Below the pieces are notes generated by a model. It saw only the letters and a program-made list of their open reading frames with translations. It made no database searches and had not been told where the DNA came from. A DNA stretch of 64,000 nt from the NCBI RefSeq assembly GCF_030913365.1, contig NZ_CP133160.1, positions 3,882,001 to 3,946,000 on the forward strand. Direction: 5' to 3'. Both the position numbers and the translations under genes were made by a program. This DNA comes from Stenotrophomonas sp. 24(2023) (GTDB lineage: Bacteria > Pseudomonadota > Gammaproteobacteria > Xanthomonadales > Xanthomonadaceae). Of this stretch, positions 1-7,518 are shown piece after piece; positions within the stretch are counted from its first letter, which is position 1, and each line of letters opens with the position of its first letter.

Positions 1-398
1 AGGCAGCGGGCCCGCTGCAGGTGACTTTCCACCGCGCGTTCGACGCGACGCGTGACCTGCCGACGGCGCTGGAACAGGTGATCGGCCTGGGGTGCCAGCG
101 GGTGCTCAGTTCCGGCGGCCGTGCCAGCGCGGAGGCGGGCAGCGAGGTGCTGGCCGGGCTGGTGAAGCAATCCGCCGGGCGTATCCAGGTGATGGCCGGG
201 GCGGGGCTGGGGCCGGCCAACGTCGCCTCGGTGGCCCGCCGCACCGGTTGCCAGGAGCTGCATGCCTCGGCCAAGGCGCCGCGCCATTCGGCCATGGCCT
301 TCCACAACCCTGCGCTGACCGGACTGGATCCCCACTGGAGCCAGTCCGATACCGCCGTGGTGGCCCGCCTGCGGCAGGCGTTGGATGCCATGGCATGA
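1..398 (+). CDS. cutC: Copper homeostasis protein CutC, C-terminal part (5' end outside window)
   Basis: The reading frame is open from the left window edge and ends at TGA 396-398, leaving about 132 codons of the C-terminal part of CutC. The visible strand VTFHRAFD, followed by RVLSSGG and the MAGAGL segment, is typical of the CutC TIM-barrel family, in which these motifs line the barrel mouth. The protein is cytosolic. CutC was linked to copper tolerance in Escherichia coli, but its biochemical role is unsettled, so the name reflects family only. The GTG at 21 is internal and not the start. A strong hairpin lies 50 bases downstream, and the next gene belongs to a different functional group. 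Confidence 0.85.
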   Translation, partial: AAGPLQVTFHRAFDATRDLPTALEQVIGLGCQRVLSSGGRASAEAGSEVLAGLVKQSAGRIQVMAGAGLGPANVASVARRTGCQELHASAKAPRHSAMAFHNPALTGLDPHWSQSDTAVVARLRQALDAMA

Positions 399-449
399 AT
401 GCAGGATGACTCGTTTGCGCAAGCTGTCGCGTGCGGGTCATGTCGTTGT

Positions 450-479
450 GTTGGGCGGTACGTCGGCGTACTGCCCAAC
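450..479 (+). terminator. Strong hairpin after cutC, likely terminator
   Basis: A 13-bp stem (GTTGGGCGGTACG paired with CGTACTGCCCAAC, one G-T pair) closes a TCGG loop and is followed by GTGTTGATTTT. The stem and the moderate T-tract fit a rho-independent terminator ending cutC. The stem is unusually long, so it could also act in both directions or be a mobile palindrome. Confidence 0.6.
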
Positions 480-572
480 GTGTTGATTTTACTTGGGTGA
501 AGCGGCGCGTGCTGTCATGAGATGGCGCGCTGCTGCGGCGCAGCATGATTCCCTGGATTCAGCTGTGCTTAA

Positions 573-588
573 TTTGGATCGATCCAGA
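573..588 (+). promoter_or_regulatory. Candidate LacI-family operator, site 1 (before first TonB receptor)
   Basis: The palindrome TGGATCGATCCA (575-586) lies in TTTGG-ATCGAT-CCAGA, about 110 bases before the receptor ATG at 695. The same core with the same flank pattern occurs three more times, in the 6971-7518 intergenic region. CG-centred palindromes are typical of LacI-family operators, and a LacI-type gene sits at 10077. The binding protein is inferred. Confidence 0.6.
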
Positions 589-694
589 TGGAAAGGTGGG
601 GCCGCCGGGGCGACCCCGGTTCCGCCTTGCCCGGTCTTCGCTGGAGCACGCCGTCCTGCCGTTCGTGTCCCACCCCATTCCAGAGCAACCACCC

Positions 695-3652
695 ATGGCT
701 CATTCGTCCCGCCCCCGGCGCCACCTGCTGTCCCATTCCCTGTTGCTGGCCCTGCTGCCGTTGGCTGCCCATGCCCAGCAAGCCCCTGCCGACGCCCCGC
801 AGAACCTCGACACCGTCACCGTCACCGGTTCGCGCATCAAGCGCTCGGCCGTGGAAGGCCCGGCCCCGGTGAACATCATCACCGCCGCGCAGATCCAGAA
901 AGAAGGCTTCGTCACCGTCTACGACATGTTGACCACGCTGACCGAAGCCACCGGCACGGTCGAGGCGCCGTCGCAGTGGGGCTCGCACACGCCCAACGCC
1001 AGCGGCCTGAACCTGCGCGGCATGGGCCCCAACCGCACCCTGCTGCTGGTCAACGGGCGCCGCGTGGCGGATTACCCGCTGCCGTACGGCGGTGAAACCA
1101 ACTTCTCCAACTACAGCAACATCCCGGCCGCCGCCGTCGAGCGTGTCGAAGTGCTGACCGGTGGTGCCTCGGCCATCTACGGCTCGGACGCGATCGCCGG
1201 CGTGGTCAACGTCATCCTCAAGACCCACTACGACGGCGACCAGGTGCGCGTGCGCGGCGGCACCTCCACCGAAGGCGGCCGCGATACCTGGGACCTGTCC
1301 TGGGCCGGTGGCAAGACCGGCGACAGATGGAGCGTCACCTACGCCCTGCAGTACAACAAGCGTGACCCGCTGTTCGGCCGCGACCGTCCGGCGATGGACG
1401 ATGCCGACGACGCGCCGTACGCGTCCTGGAACATGGAGCAGCGCAAGGTCGGCTTCCGTCCCACCACCGGCCTGGCGCTGATCGATTCCAGCACCGGCCG
1501 CCGCCTGGCGCCCCCGGCCGGCACCTGCGAGAAGTTCAACGGCGAGTACTACACCGCTGACCGCCTGGTCTACAACTACGGCACCAACACGGTCAGCAAC
1601 ACCGGCCAGCTGTGCGGCATGACCGCCGACTACGCCAACTGGCTGCTGACCGGCGGCTCGGAAAACGTGTCGGGCAACCTGTATGGCACCTTCGACTTCG
1701 ACAATGGCCTGCAGGCCTGGAGCAACCTGGCCGTCTACCATTCCAAGGCGCTGTGGGGCACCAGCCCGCCGAGCGTGTACCTGGTGGACGATGCCAATGG
1801 CTACTTCTGGGACGCCAACCGCAATGCGCCGCTGATCGGCTCGCGCCAGTTCACGCCGAACGAAGTGGGGGGCCTGAAGAACCTGCGCAATACCAACCAG
1901 GAACTGTCCTTCGACTGGAGTGCCGGCCTGCGCGGCCGCCTGGCCGACCGCTTCGACTGGAGCGCCACCATCGGCCGCTCGTACTACCGCGTGGAAGAAC
2001 GCCAGAACGTGGTCAACAAGCAGAAGTCGTACGACTTCTTCCTCGGCCCGCGCCTGGGCACCACCGCCGACGGCGAAGCCATCTATGCCCTCAACGAGCA
2101 GCGCTGGTGGAACCCGGTCACCCCCGAGCAGTACTGGCAGATGGGTACGGTCGCCAAGAACCGTGCCTCGTCCTACGTCAACCAGGCCTCGGCGGACATC
2201 ACCGGTGACCTGCTGCAGGGCTGGGCCGGCCCGATCTCCTTCGCCGGTGTCGTGGAAGTGGCCAAGCAGGGCTATCAGCTGGGGCCGGACCCGCGTGCCG
2301 GCATCGATTTCGACCTGCAGAACGTGGACCGCGGCGGTGGCGAACGCACCCGCTATTCGGCCGGCCTGGAGTTCAAGATCCCGCTGCTGGAATCGCTGAC
2401 CGCCACCGCCGCTGCGCGCTATGACCGCTACGGCAGCTACAAGGCCAGCGACAGCGCCAACGCGCTGGACATCGGCAGCCAGAAGGAAACCACCTGGAAC
2501 GCGGGGCTGGAATGGCGCCCGTTCGAGACGCTGCTGGTGCGTGGCTCCTATGCCACCAGCTTCCATGCCCCGGACATGCACTACCTGCTGGGCCAGCCCA
2601 GTTCCTCGGAAGTGCAGACCACCGACCGCCTGCACTGCATCCAGAGCGGCGCCTACAAGGTCAACAACTGCGGCGTCGGCAACAACGACGTCTGGTACAC
2701 CTTCGACGTGAACCGCCGTGGCACCCCGTTGCTGCGCCCGGAAACCGGTGATTCGTGGACGGTCGGCTTCGTCTGGGACGTGCTGCCCAATGCTTCGCTG
2801 ACCGCCGATTACTGGGTGATCAAGCTGGAGGACATGATCGTCGACGTGGGGTCGGATGAAATCCTGTCCGCCGAAGCCGGCTGCAAGACCGGCCTGAACA
2901 TCGACGGCACGCCGTGGAGCAATCCCGGTGGCAGCGCCTACTGTGATGGCATCCTGGCGCGGGTGAATCGTGATGCCAACGGCCGCCTGGTATCGATCGA
3001 GCGCGGCCCGTTCAACCTGGCCCAGCGCACGGTGAAGGGCATCGACGTGACCGCACGTTACCGGCTGGACACCAATGCCTTGGGCAACTTCCAGTTCTCG
3101 CTGAACTACACCAACCAGCTGTCGACCAAGGAACAGCGCTACGCCGCCGATCCGAACCCGGAACGCCGTGACCGCGACCTGCGCAGCAAGATCCGCGGCA
3201 GCGTGGCCTGGCAGCTGGGCCGCTGGAACGCGAACGTCTTCGCTGACCGCGTCGGTTCGGTGCCGGGCGTACGCTACCACTGGGGCACCGACCGCCTGGA
3301 CAATCCCGGGGGCTGCCTGCCGTTCGCCGATGGTTACGTGCCCAGCGACAGCCCGTCGGCCAACTGCAGTGAGCCGCTGAACCTGCCCAACGGCGCACCG
3401 AACCCGAACCCGAACGCGGGCAAGTCCACCGAGCGCTATTTCGGTCGCGTCGGGCCGTTCATCACCTGGAACGTCAACGTGGGCTACCAGGTGACCGAGC
3501 ACGCCAAGGTGAACCTGTACGTCAACAACGTGTTCAATTCGGCCAGCTGGAACCACAAGGACCCGTACAAGCTGGACTACGATTTCGCCCCGACCCGCCT
3601 GCTGAGCGCGGTTGGCCGCGAGTTCGCACTGGAATACGTGTTCGACTTCTGA
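695..3652 (+). CDS. TonB-dependent outer-membrane receptor
   Basis: This 985-residue protein is an outer-membrane active transporter powered by TonB-ExbBD. Residues 1-27 form a signal peptide ending AHA before QQAPAD. A TonB-box-like segment LDTVTVTGSRI follows, then the plug domain to about residue 170 with the conserved LNLRGMGPNRTLLLVNGRR and GGASAIYGSDAIAGVVN segments. The remainder is the beta-barrel, ending in the expected aromatic F (EYVFDF). The frame stays open upstream to 545, but the ATG at 695 directly precedes a proper signal peptide and is preferred. The gene lies beside a mannoside degradation locus and carries the same palindromic operator, so an oligosaccharide substrate is likely; the sequence itself does not reveal the ligand. 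Confidence 0.93.
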   Translation: MAHSSRPRRHLLSHSLLLALLPLAAHAQQAPADAPQNLDTVTVTGSRIKRSAVEGPAPVNIITAAQIQKEGFVTVYDMLTTLTEATGTVEAPSQWGSHTPNASGLNLRGMGPNRTLLLVNGRRVADYPLPYGGETNFSNYSNIPAAAVERVEVLTGGASAIYGSDAIAGVVNVILKTHYDGDQVRVRGGTSTEGGRDTWDLSWAGGKTGDRWSVTYALQYNKRDPLFGRDRPAMDDADDAPYASWNMEQRKVGFRPTTGLALIDSSTGRRLAPPAGTCEKFNGEYYTADRLVYNYGTNTVSNTGQLCGMTADYANWLLTGGSENVSGNLYGTFDFDNGLQAWSNLAVYHSKALWGTSPPSVYLVDDANGYFWDANRNAPLIGSRQFTPNEVGGLKNLRNTNQELSFDWSAGLRGRLADRFDWSATIGRSYYRVEERQNVVNKQKSYDFFLGPRLGTTADGEAIYALNEQRWWNPVTPEQYWQMGTVAKNRASSYVNQASADITGDLLQGWAGPISFAGVVEVAKQGYQLGPDPRAGIDFDLQNVDRGGGERTRYSAGLEFKIPLLESLTATAAARYDRYGSYKASDSANALDIGSQKETTWNAGLEWRPFETLLVRGSYATSFHAPDMHYLLGQPSSSEVQTTDRLHCIQSGAYKVNNCGVGNNDVWYTFDVNRRGTPLLRPETGDSWTVGFVWDVLPNASLTADYWVIKLEDMIVDVGSDEILSAEAGCKTGLNIDGTPWSNPGGSAYCDGILARVNRDANGRLVSIERGPFNLAQRTVKGIDVTARYRLDTNALGNFQFSLNYTNQLSTKEQRYAADPNPERRDRDLRSKIRGSVAWQLGRWNANVFADRVGSVPGVRYHWGTDRLDNPGGCLPFADGYVPSDSPSANCSEPLNLPNGAPNPNPNAGKSTERYFGRVGPFITWNVNVGYQVTEHAKVNLYVNNVFNSASWNHKDPYKLDYDFAPTRLLSAVGREFALEYVFDF

Positions 3653-3681
3653 TCCGCACCGCCGATCCTGGCACCCCTGCA

Positions 3682-3705
3682 AAGGCCCCGCTTCGGCGGG
3701 GCCTT
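3682..3705 (+). terminator. Terminator hairpin after first TonB receptor
   Basis: A perfect 10-bp stem AAGGCCCCGC / GCGGGGCCTT closes a TTCG tetraloop 29 bases after the stop codon. The A-start and T-end of the stem give a short terminator in this orientation. Confidence 0.75.
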
Positions 3706-3716
3706 CGCGTATCCGC

Positions 3717-3781
3717 GTAGCGCCACGCCCTGCGTGGATGCCCCCGATGCCGACGCCGTAGATCCACGCCATGCGTGGATG
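3717..3781. repeat. Two SMAG-type palindromes
   Basis: Two GTAG-headed palindromes lie between the converging receptor genes. The one at 3717-3740 has an imperfect stem (GCCACG...CGTGG). The one at 3758-3781 is a consensus copy, GTAGATCCACGC followed by CATGCGTGGATG. They match the short repeats named SMAG in Stenotrophomonas maltophilia. Confidence 0.85.
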
Positions 3782-3810
3782 AACCATCCGGGCCCCCCGA
3801 ACCCCGCCCA

Positions 3811-3847
3811 CAAAAAACGGCAGCCACCTGTCCCAGCGCGGCTGCCG
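3811..3847 (-). terminator. Rho-independent terminator of second TonB receptor
   Basis: Read on the minus strand, stem CGGCAGCC (3840-3847) pairs with GGCTGCCG (3818-3825), followed by TTTTTTG from the A-run at 3812-3817. It lies 37 bases past the receptor stop codon. Confidence 0.85.
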
Positions 3848-3883
3848 TGGAGGATCGTCCCCGCACAGGGCGGGGGTGGTGCC

Positions 3884-6800
3884 TTAGAACTTGTAGGTCA
3901 CGCCGAAGTACAGCTGGCGGCCGGAGTAGGTGTTCGAGTACAGGCGCGACAGGGTGTCGTTGCCCAGGTGGATGCGCTGCTCGGACTTGGTGGCGTTGAT
4001 CACCGACGCGGTGACGGTCCAGTCCGGGGTGATGTTGTATGCCGCGTTCAGGTCCAGCTGGTCATACGGCTCGGAGTACTGGGTGAAGCCGTTCTGCAGG
4101 CCGCCCACCACTTCGCCGCGGCGGTTGAACGAGGCGCGGGCCAGGAACTTGTCGTTCTCGTAGAACACGGTCACATTGGCCTGGTTCTTGGCGCTGCCCA
4201 CCAGCGGCGACGAACCGATTTCCTTGCCGTCGATCTCGATCGAGGCCAGGTTGGTGTCGTTGTAGGTGTAGTTGGCCTGCACGCCGAAGCCGAAGCCGAA
4301 GGTGTACTGGCCGTACAGTTCCACGCCCTGCGACACGCCGTCACGGCCGTTGGCCTGGGTGGAGTAGTTCTGCACGGTCACGTTCTCGCCGCCGACCATC
4401 ATCTGCACGTCACGCACGACCGGGACGGTGAAGTTGTCCACGTTCTTGCGGAACAGGCCGATGCCGGCTACCGCGCCCGGCTTGAAGTACCACTCCAGGC
4501 CGACGTCGAACTGGGTGGCCTTGAACGGCTCCAGGTTCTTGTTGCTGCCGCTGCCGGACCAGCCCTGGGTCGGTGCACCACCGGCGACGCGGCGGTCATT
4601 GACGTACTCCTGGCTGAAGAACTGCAGGCTGCCCGGCGCGGCGATGCTGGTGTAACCCGGGCGGGCGATCACCTTCGAGGCGGCGCCACGCAGCACCAGG
4701 TTGTCGGTGATGTCCCAGGCGATGTTGAAGCTGGGCAGCACGTCGGTGTAGGTCTTGTCCACGCCGATCAGCTCGTAGGTCTTGCTGCGGGCCATCGCGT
4801 CGGGCAGGCGCACGAAGCCGCTTTCGCAGCCATACCCGGTGTTGGAGCCGATCAGCGCAGCGGCCGCCGGGTCGTTGCAGGCCATCGGCGAACCGGCGGC
4901 ATTGTTCTGGAAGTAGTCGTTGAACTTCTCGATCGAATCGCTGGACTGGGCGAACTGCTCGGTGCGCACCACGCGGAAGCCGACGTTGCCGCGCAGGCGC
5001 TCGGTGCGGAAGTTGGCCTGGAAGTAGCCCGAGTAGATCTTCTCGTTGACGTTGTAGACGAAGTCGTCTTCCTTCCGGTTCTGCATCTGCCCGTAGCGGG
5101 AGTTCAGGTAGTTGATGTAGGCCGGGTAGTTGATGCCGGGGAAGATGTTGGCGTTGAAGCCGCCGGCGATGTTGCCGATCGGGTTGTCCAGGAAGAAGCC
5201 CGGCTGGGCGATGCCAGCGGTCGAATCGCAGCCGGCCTGGTAGCGCTTGCTGTAGTCGGACGGGTCGGCGCCCTGGCAGACCCAGTAGGAATTGCCGGTG
5301 TTGCGGTGGACCTTGCCGTCACGGTACTTCACGCCGAACTGGATCGAGTCCAGCCAGCCCTGTTCGAACAGCTTGGTGAAGTCGGCCTGGAAGTGGCTCT
5401 GCTTGACGCTGGTCTGCATCCACGACGAATCGGTCGAGCCGGTGTCGATCTCGGCGATGCCGGCCTTCAGCTGGTCCTGCAGGTTCTGCGCGAAGGTCAC
5501 GCTCGGGGTGCCGTTGAGGTCCCAGGCGGTGTAGGTGTTGCCGGCCTGCCACTGGCCATCGACCTGGCGGCGCGGCTTGGCGGCGGTACGGAAGTTGACC
5601 GACGGGCCACCCTCGGACCAGGTGCGGCCACCGCTGAAGCTGGCCTTCCACAACGGGCTGATGTCCCAGTCGATGGTCAGGTCGGCGGTCTGCGAGAGGG
5701 CCTTTTCCTTGCTGTAGTTGCCGGTCAGCTGCGGGGTCGGCACGGTGCAGTCATCCGGGCCCCAGCCGCCCGGCGGCAGGCCGGCGGCAGCGGCCTGCTG
5801 CTCACTGCAGATGTAGTTCTTGCCCGGCTGCAGCTGGTATTCGGCCGAGGTGACGTTGCGGCCACTGGCATCGAAGCCCAGGCCGTTGAGCAGGCGGCCG
5901 CCGGCCCAGTTGCCGTCCTTGTTGTAGCGGGCCAGGTTCCACTCCGGCACCTTGAGCATGTTCTGGACGTAGTCGCCCTGCAGCTCGAAGCGGAAGTAGT
6001 TGGCGGTCATCGTCACGTTGTCGACCGGCTTGAACTGGAAGGTGAACTGGCCACCCTTGCGCTCACGCTGCTCGTCGCGCACGGCGAAGTTGACCGAGGT
6101 CGGCATGAAGAAGTCGGAGTAGTTGCCGCCGTTCTGGTTGTTGAAGCCCGAGCGGCCCCACCAGTAGCGCACGCTGTCCGAGTCCATCGGGTTGCCATAG
6201 GCATCGCGGGCTGTGCCGGTGCCGTACCACTGGTAGTCCTCGGTGGTGACCTGCATGCTGCGGTTGGTGCGCTTCTGCTGGGTCACGCCGACCAGCACGC
6301 CGAAGCGCTCGTCCTTGCTGTGCCAGGAGTACAGGCCCGACAGCTGGCCATCGACATCGTGGCTGGTATCGGAGGTGGTGCCTTCCAGGGTCACGAAGCC
6401 GGAGTTGGCCTTCATGTCCAGCGGGCGGCGGGTGTGCAGGATGACCGTGCCGCCGATGCCGCCTTCGTCGATGCGGGCTTCAGGCGTCTTGAACAGCTCG
6501 GCGCTGGAGAGCATGTTCGACGGCAGCAGGGTGTAGTTGAACGAACGGCTGGCCTCGTTGTTGGTTTCCGAGGTGGCGATGTAGTTGCCGTTCAACTGGG
6601 TCAGGGTCAGGTCCGGGTCCAGGCCGCGCACGCTGACCGACTTGCCTTCGCCGCCGTCACGGGTAATGACCACGCCCGGCACGCGCTGCAGCGCGTCGGC
6701 GACGTTCTTGTCGGGGAACTTGCCCACGTCCTCGGCAGTGATCACTTCGACCACCGCGTTGGCTTCGCGCTTCTGCGACAGGCTCTTTTCGATGGCGTAG

Positions 6801-6970
6801 CGGTAGCCGGTGACCTGGACGCTGTCCAGGGTGGTGGCGGCATCCTGGCCCTGCGGTGCGGGGGCCGGCGCCTGCTGGGCGAACGCGGTGGCCGGCAGCA
6901 GGGCGGCCAGGGCGATGGTGATGGCCGACGACAGCGTGTCGCGGCCGAAGTGGCGTGCGGTGTACTTCAT
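3884..6970 (-). CDS. TonB-dependent receptor, Xanthomonas/Caulobacter (TIGR01782-like) type
   Basis: This 1028-residue receptor has a signal peptide at residues 1-31 (ending TAFA before QQAPAP) and the TonB-box-like LDSVQVTGYR. The segment EVITAEDVGKFPDKNVADAL and the following VRGLDPDLT are hallmarks of the large Xanthomonas/Caulobacter receptor family used for complex carbohydrates. The barrel ends in YFGVTYKF with a terminal aromatic residue. The start is the ATG at 6970, which is preceded by GGGAGAGGGAGAG as ribosome binding site; upstream in-frame ATGs would add a non-signal leader. It diverges from the GH92 gene over a 548-base region with three copies of the shared operator, so the two are probably co-regulated. 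An oligosaccharide ligand, perhaps mannose-rich glycan, is inferred from context. Confidence 0.93.
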   Translation of the reverse strand: MKYTARHFGRDTLSSAITIALAALLPATAFAQQAPAPAPQGQDAATTLDSVQVTGYRYAIEKSLSQKREANAVVEVITAEDVGKFPDKNVADALQRVPGVVITRDGGEGKSVSVRGLDPDLTLTQLNGNYIATSETNNEASRSFNYTLLPSNMLSSAELFKTPEARIDEGGIGGTVILHTRRPLDMKANSGFVTLEGTTSDTSHDVDGQLSGLYSWHSKDERFGVLVGVTQQKRTNRSMQVTTEDYQWYGTGTARDAYGNPMDSDSVRYWWGRSGFNNQNGGNYSDFFMPTSVNFAVRDEQRERKGGQFTFQFKPVDNVTMTANYFRFELQGDYVQNMLKVPEWNLARYNKDGNWAGGRLLNGLGFDASGRNVTSAEYQLQPGKNYICSEQQAAAAGLPPGGWGPDDCTVPTPQLTGNYSKEKALSQTADLTIDWDISPLWKASFSGGRTWSEGGPSVNFRTAAKPRRQVDGQWQAGNTYTAWDLNGTPSVTFAQNLQDQLKAGIAEIDTGSTDSSWMQTSVKQSHFQADFTKLFEQGWLDSIQFGVKYRDGKVHRNTGNSYWVCQGADPSDYSKRYQAGCDSTAGIAQPGFFLDNPIGNIAGGFNANIFPGINYPAYINYLNSRYGQMQNRKEDDFVYNVNEKIYSGYFQANFRTERLRGNVGFRVVRTEQFAQSSDSIEKFNDYFQNNAAGSPMACNDPAAAALIGSNTGYGCESGFVRLPDAMARSKTYELIGVDKTYTDVLPSFNIAWDITDNLVLRGAASKVIARPGYTSIAAPGSLQFFSQEYVNDRRVAGGAPTQGWSGSGSNKNLEPFKATQFDVGLEWYFKPGAVAGIGLFRKNVDNFTVPVVRDVQMMVGGENVTVQNYSTQANGRDGVSQGVELYGQYTFGFGFGVQANYTYNDTNLASIEIDGKEIGSSPLVGSAKNQANVTVFYENDKFLARASFNRRGEVVGGLQNGFTQYSEPYDQLDLNAAYNITPDWTVTASVINATKSEQRIHLGNDTLSRLYSNTYSGRQLYFGVTYKF

Positions 6971-7017
6971 ATGGATGCTCTCCCTCTCCCGATGTGAGCC
7001 GGTGTGACTCTGAATGA

Positions 7018-7033
7018 CCTGAATCGATCTAAT
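7018..7033. promoter_or_regulatory. Candidate LacI-family operator, site 2
   Basis: CCTGA-ATCGAT-CTAAT is centred about 55 bases before the ATG of the minus-strand receptor. Read on that strand it is ATTAG-ATCGAT-TCAGG, fitting the half-site HTTRG seen at the other sites. Confidence 0.6.
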
Positions 7034-7142
7034 AAATGAAGCCGACTTTTCTTCAAGCGTCGGGGGCACTCTGCCCATCGCTGGGGCATCGCTTGGCAAG
7101 GTCCGTTCCGGCGCCTACTCCCGGCCATCGTGATCGGTCATG

Positions 7143-7158
7143 CTTGGATCGATCTAAT
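7143..7158. promoter_or_regulatory. Candidate LacI-family operator, site 3
   Basis: CTTGG-ATCGAT-CTAAT is the copy closest to the derived consensus. It lies 125 bases from site 2 and 214 bases from site 4 (core to core), between the two divergent genes. A pair of distant sites could allow DNA looping, which is inference. Confidence 0.6.
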
Positions 7159-7356
7159 CGCTGGCGGCGGATTTTTAGCACAGGGCAGGGCAACAGGCAT
7201 GCTGCTCCGCAATATTTCCCCGTGGTGACAGGCGGGAGACGGTGCGATGACCGTGCCAGGGGCCGCCGGTGCGCGGGCCTGGGCGGCGGAAATGCCGAAT
7301 CCGGACGAAAAATTGTTGCAGCGCAGAATGCAAGGCGCGAATTTCCCATGCTCTAC

Positions 7357-7372
7357 TTTCAATCGATCTAAA
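7357..7372. promoter_or_regulatory. Candidate LacI-family operator, site 4
   Basis: TTTCA-ATCGAT-CTAAA lies about 150 bases before the GH92 ATG, in a local A/T-rich patch that probably includes the promoter of the mannosidase gene. Confidence 0.6.
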
Positions 7373-7518
7373 TTCCCCGTACCGGGGAGTCCGGATCGAC
7401 CACAGGGGGTCACCGGCGCAGCCTGCCGTGCCCTGCCACGCCTGCCGGGCGAGGGCAGGGGCCAGGCCGAAGGGCCGGGCAGGCACCCTGACGCCCCGAC
7501 GCGACCACAGGATGACCC

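Larger units (their letters stand above)
6971..7518. other. Divergent regulatory region, receptor / GH92 gene
   Basis: This 548-base stretch has no convincing gene. It holds three copies of the ATCGAT-centred palindrome and is visibly richer in A and T around 7018-7050 and 7300-7375 than the flanking genes, as expected for divergent promoters. Short frames through it on both strands lack recognisable protein features. Confidence 0.6.

Noticed and set aside
569..7000. Very long open frames opposite to the two TonB receptor genes (about 1080 codons each)
   Set aside because: They are antisense shadows caused by high G+C codon use; they have no family motifs and abnormal composition (runs of V, G, A, H), while the opposite strand encodes full receptors.
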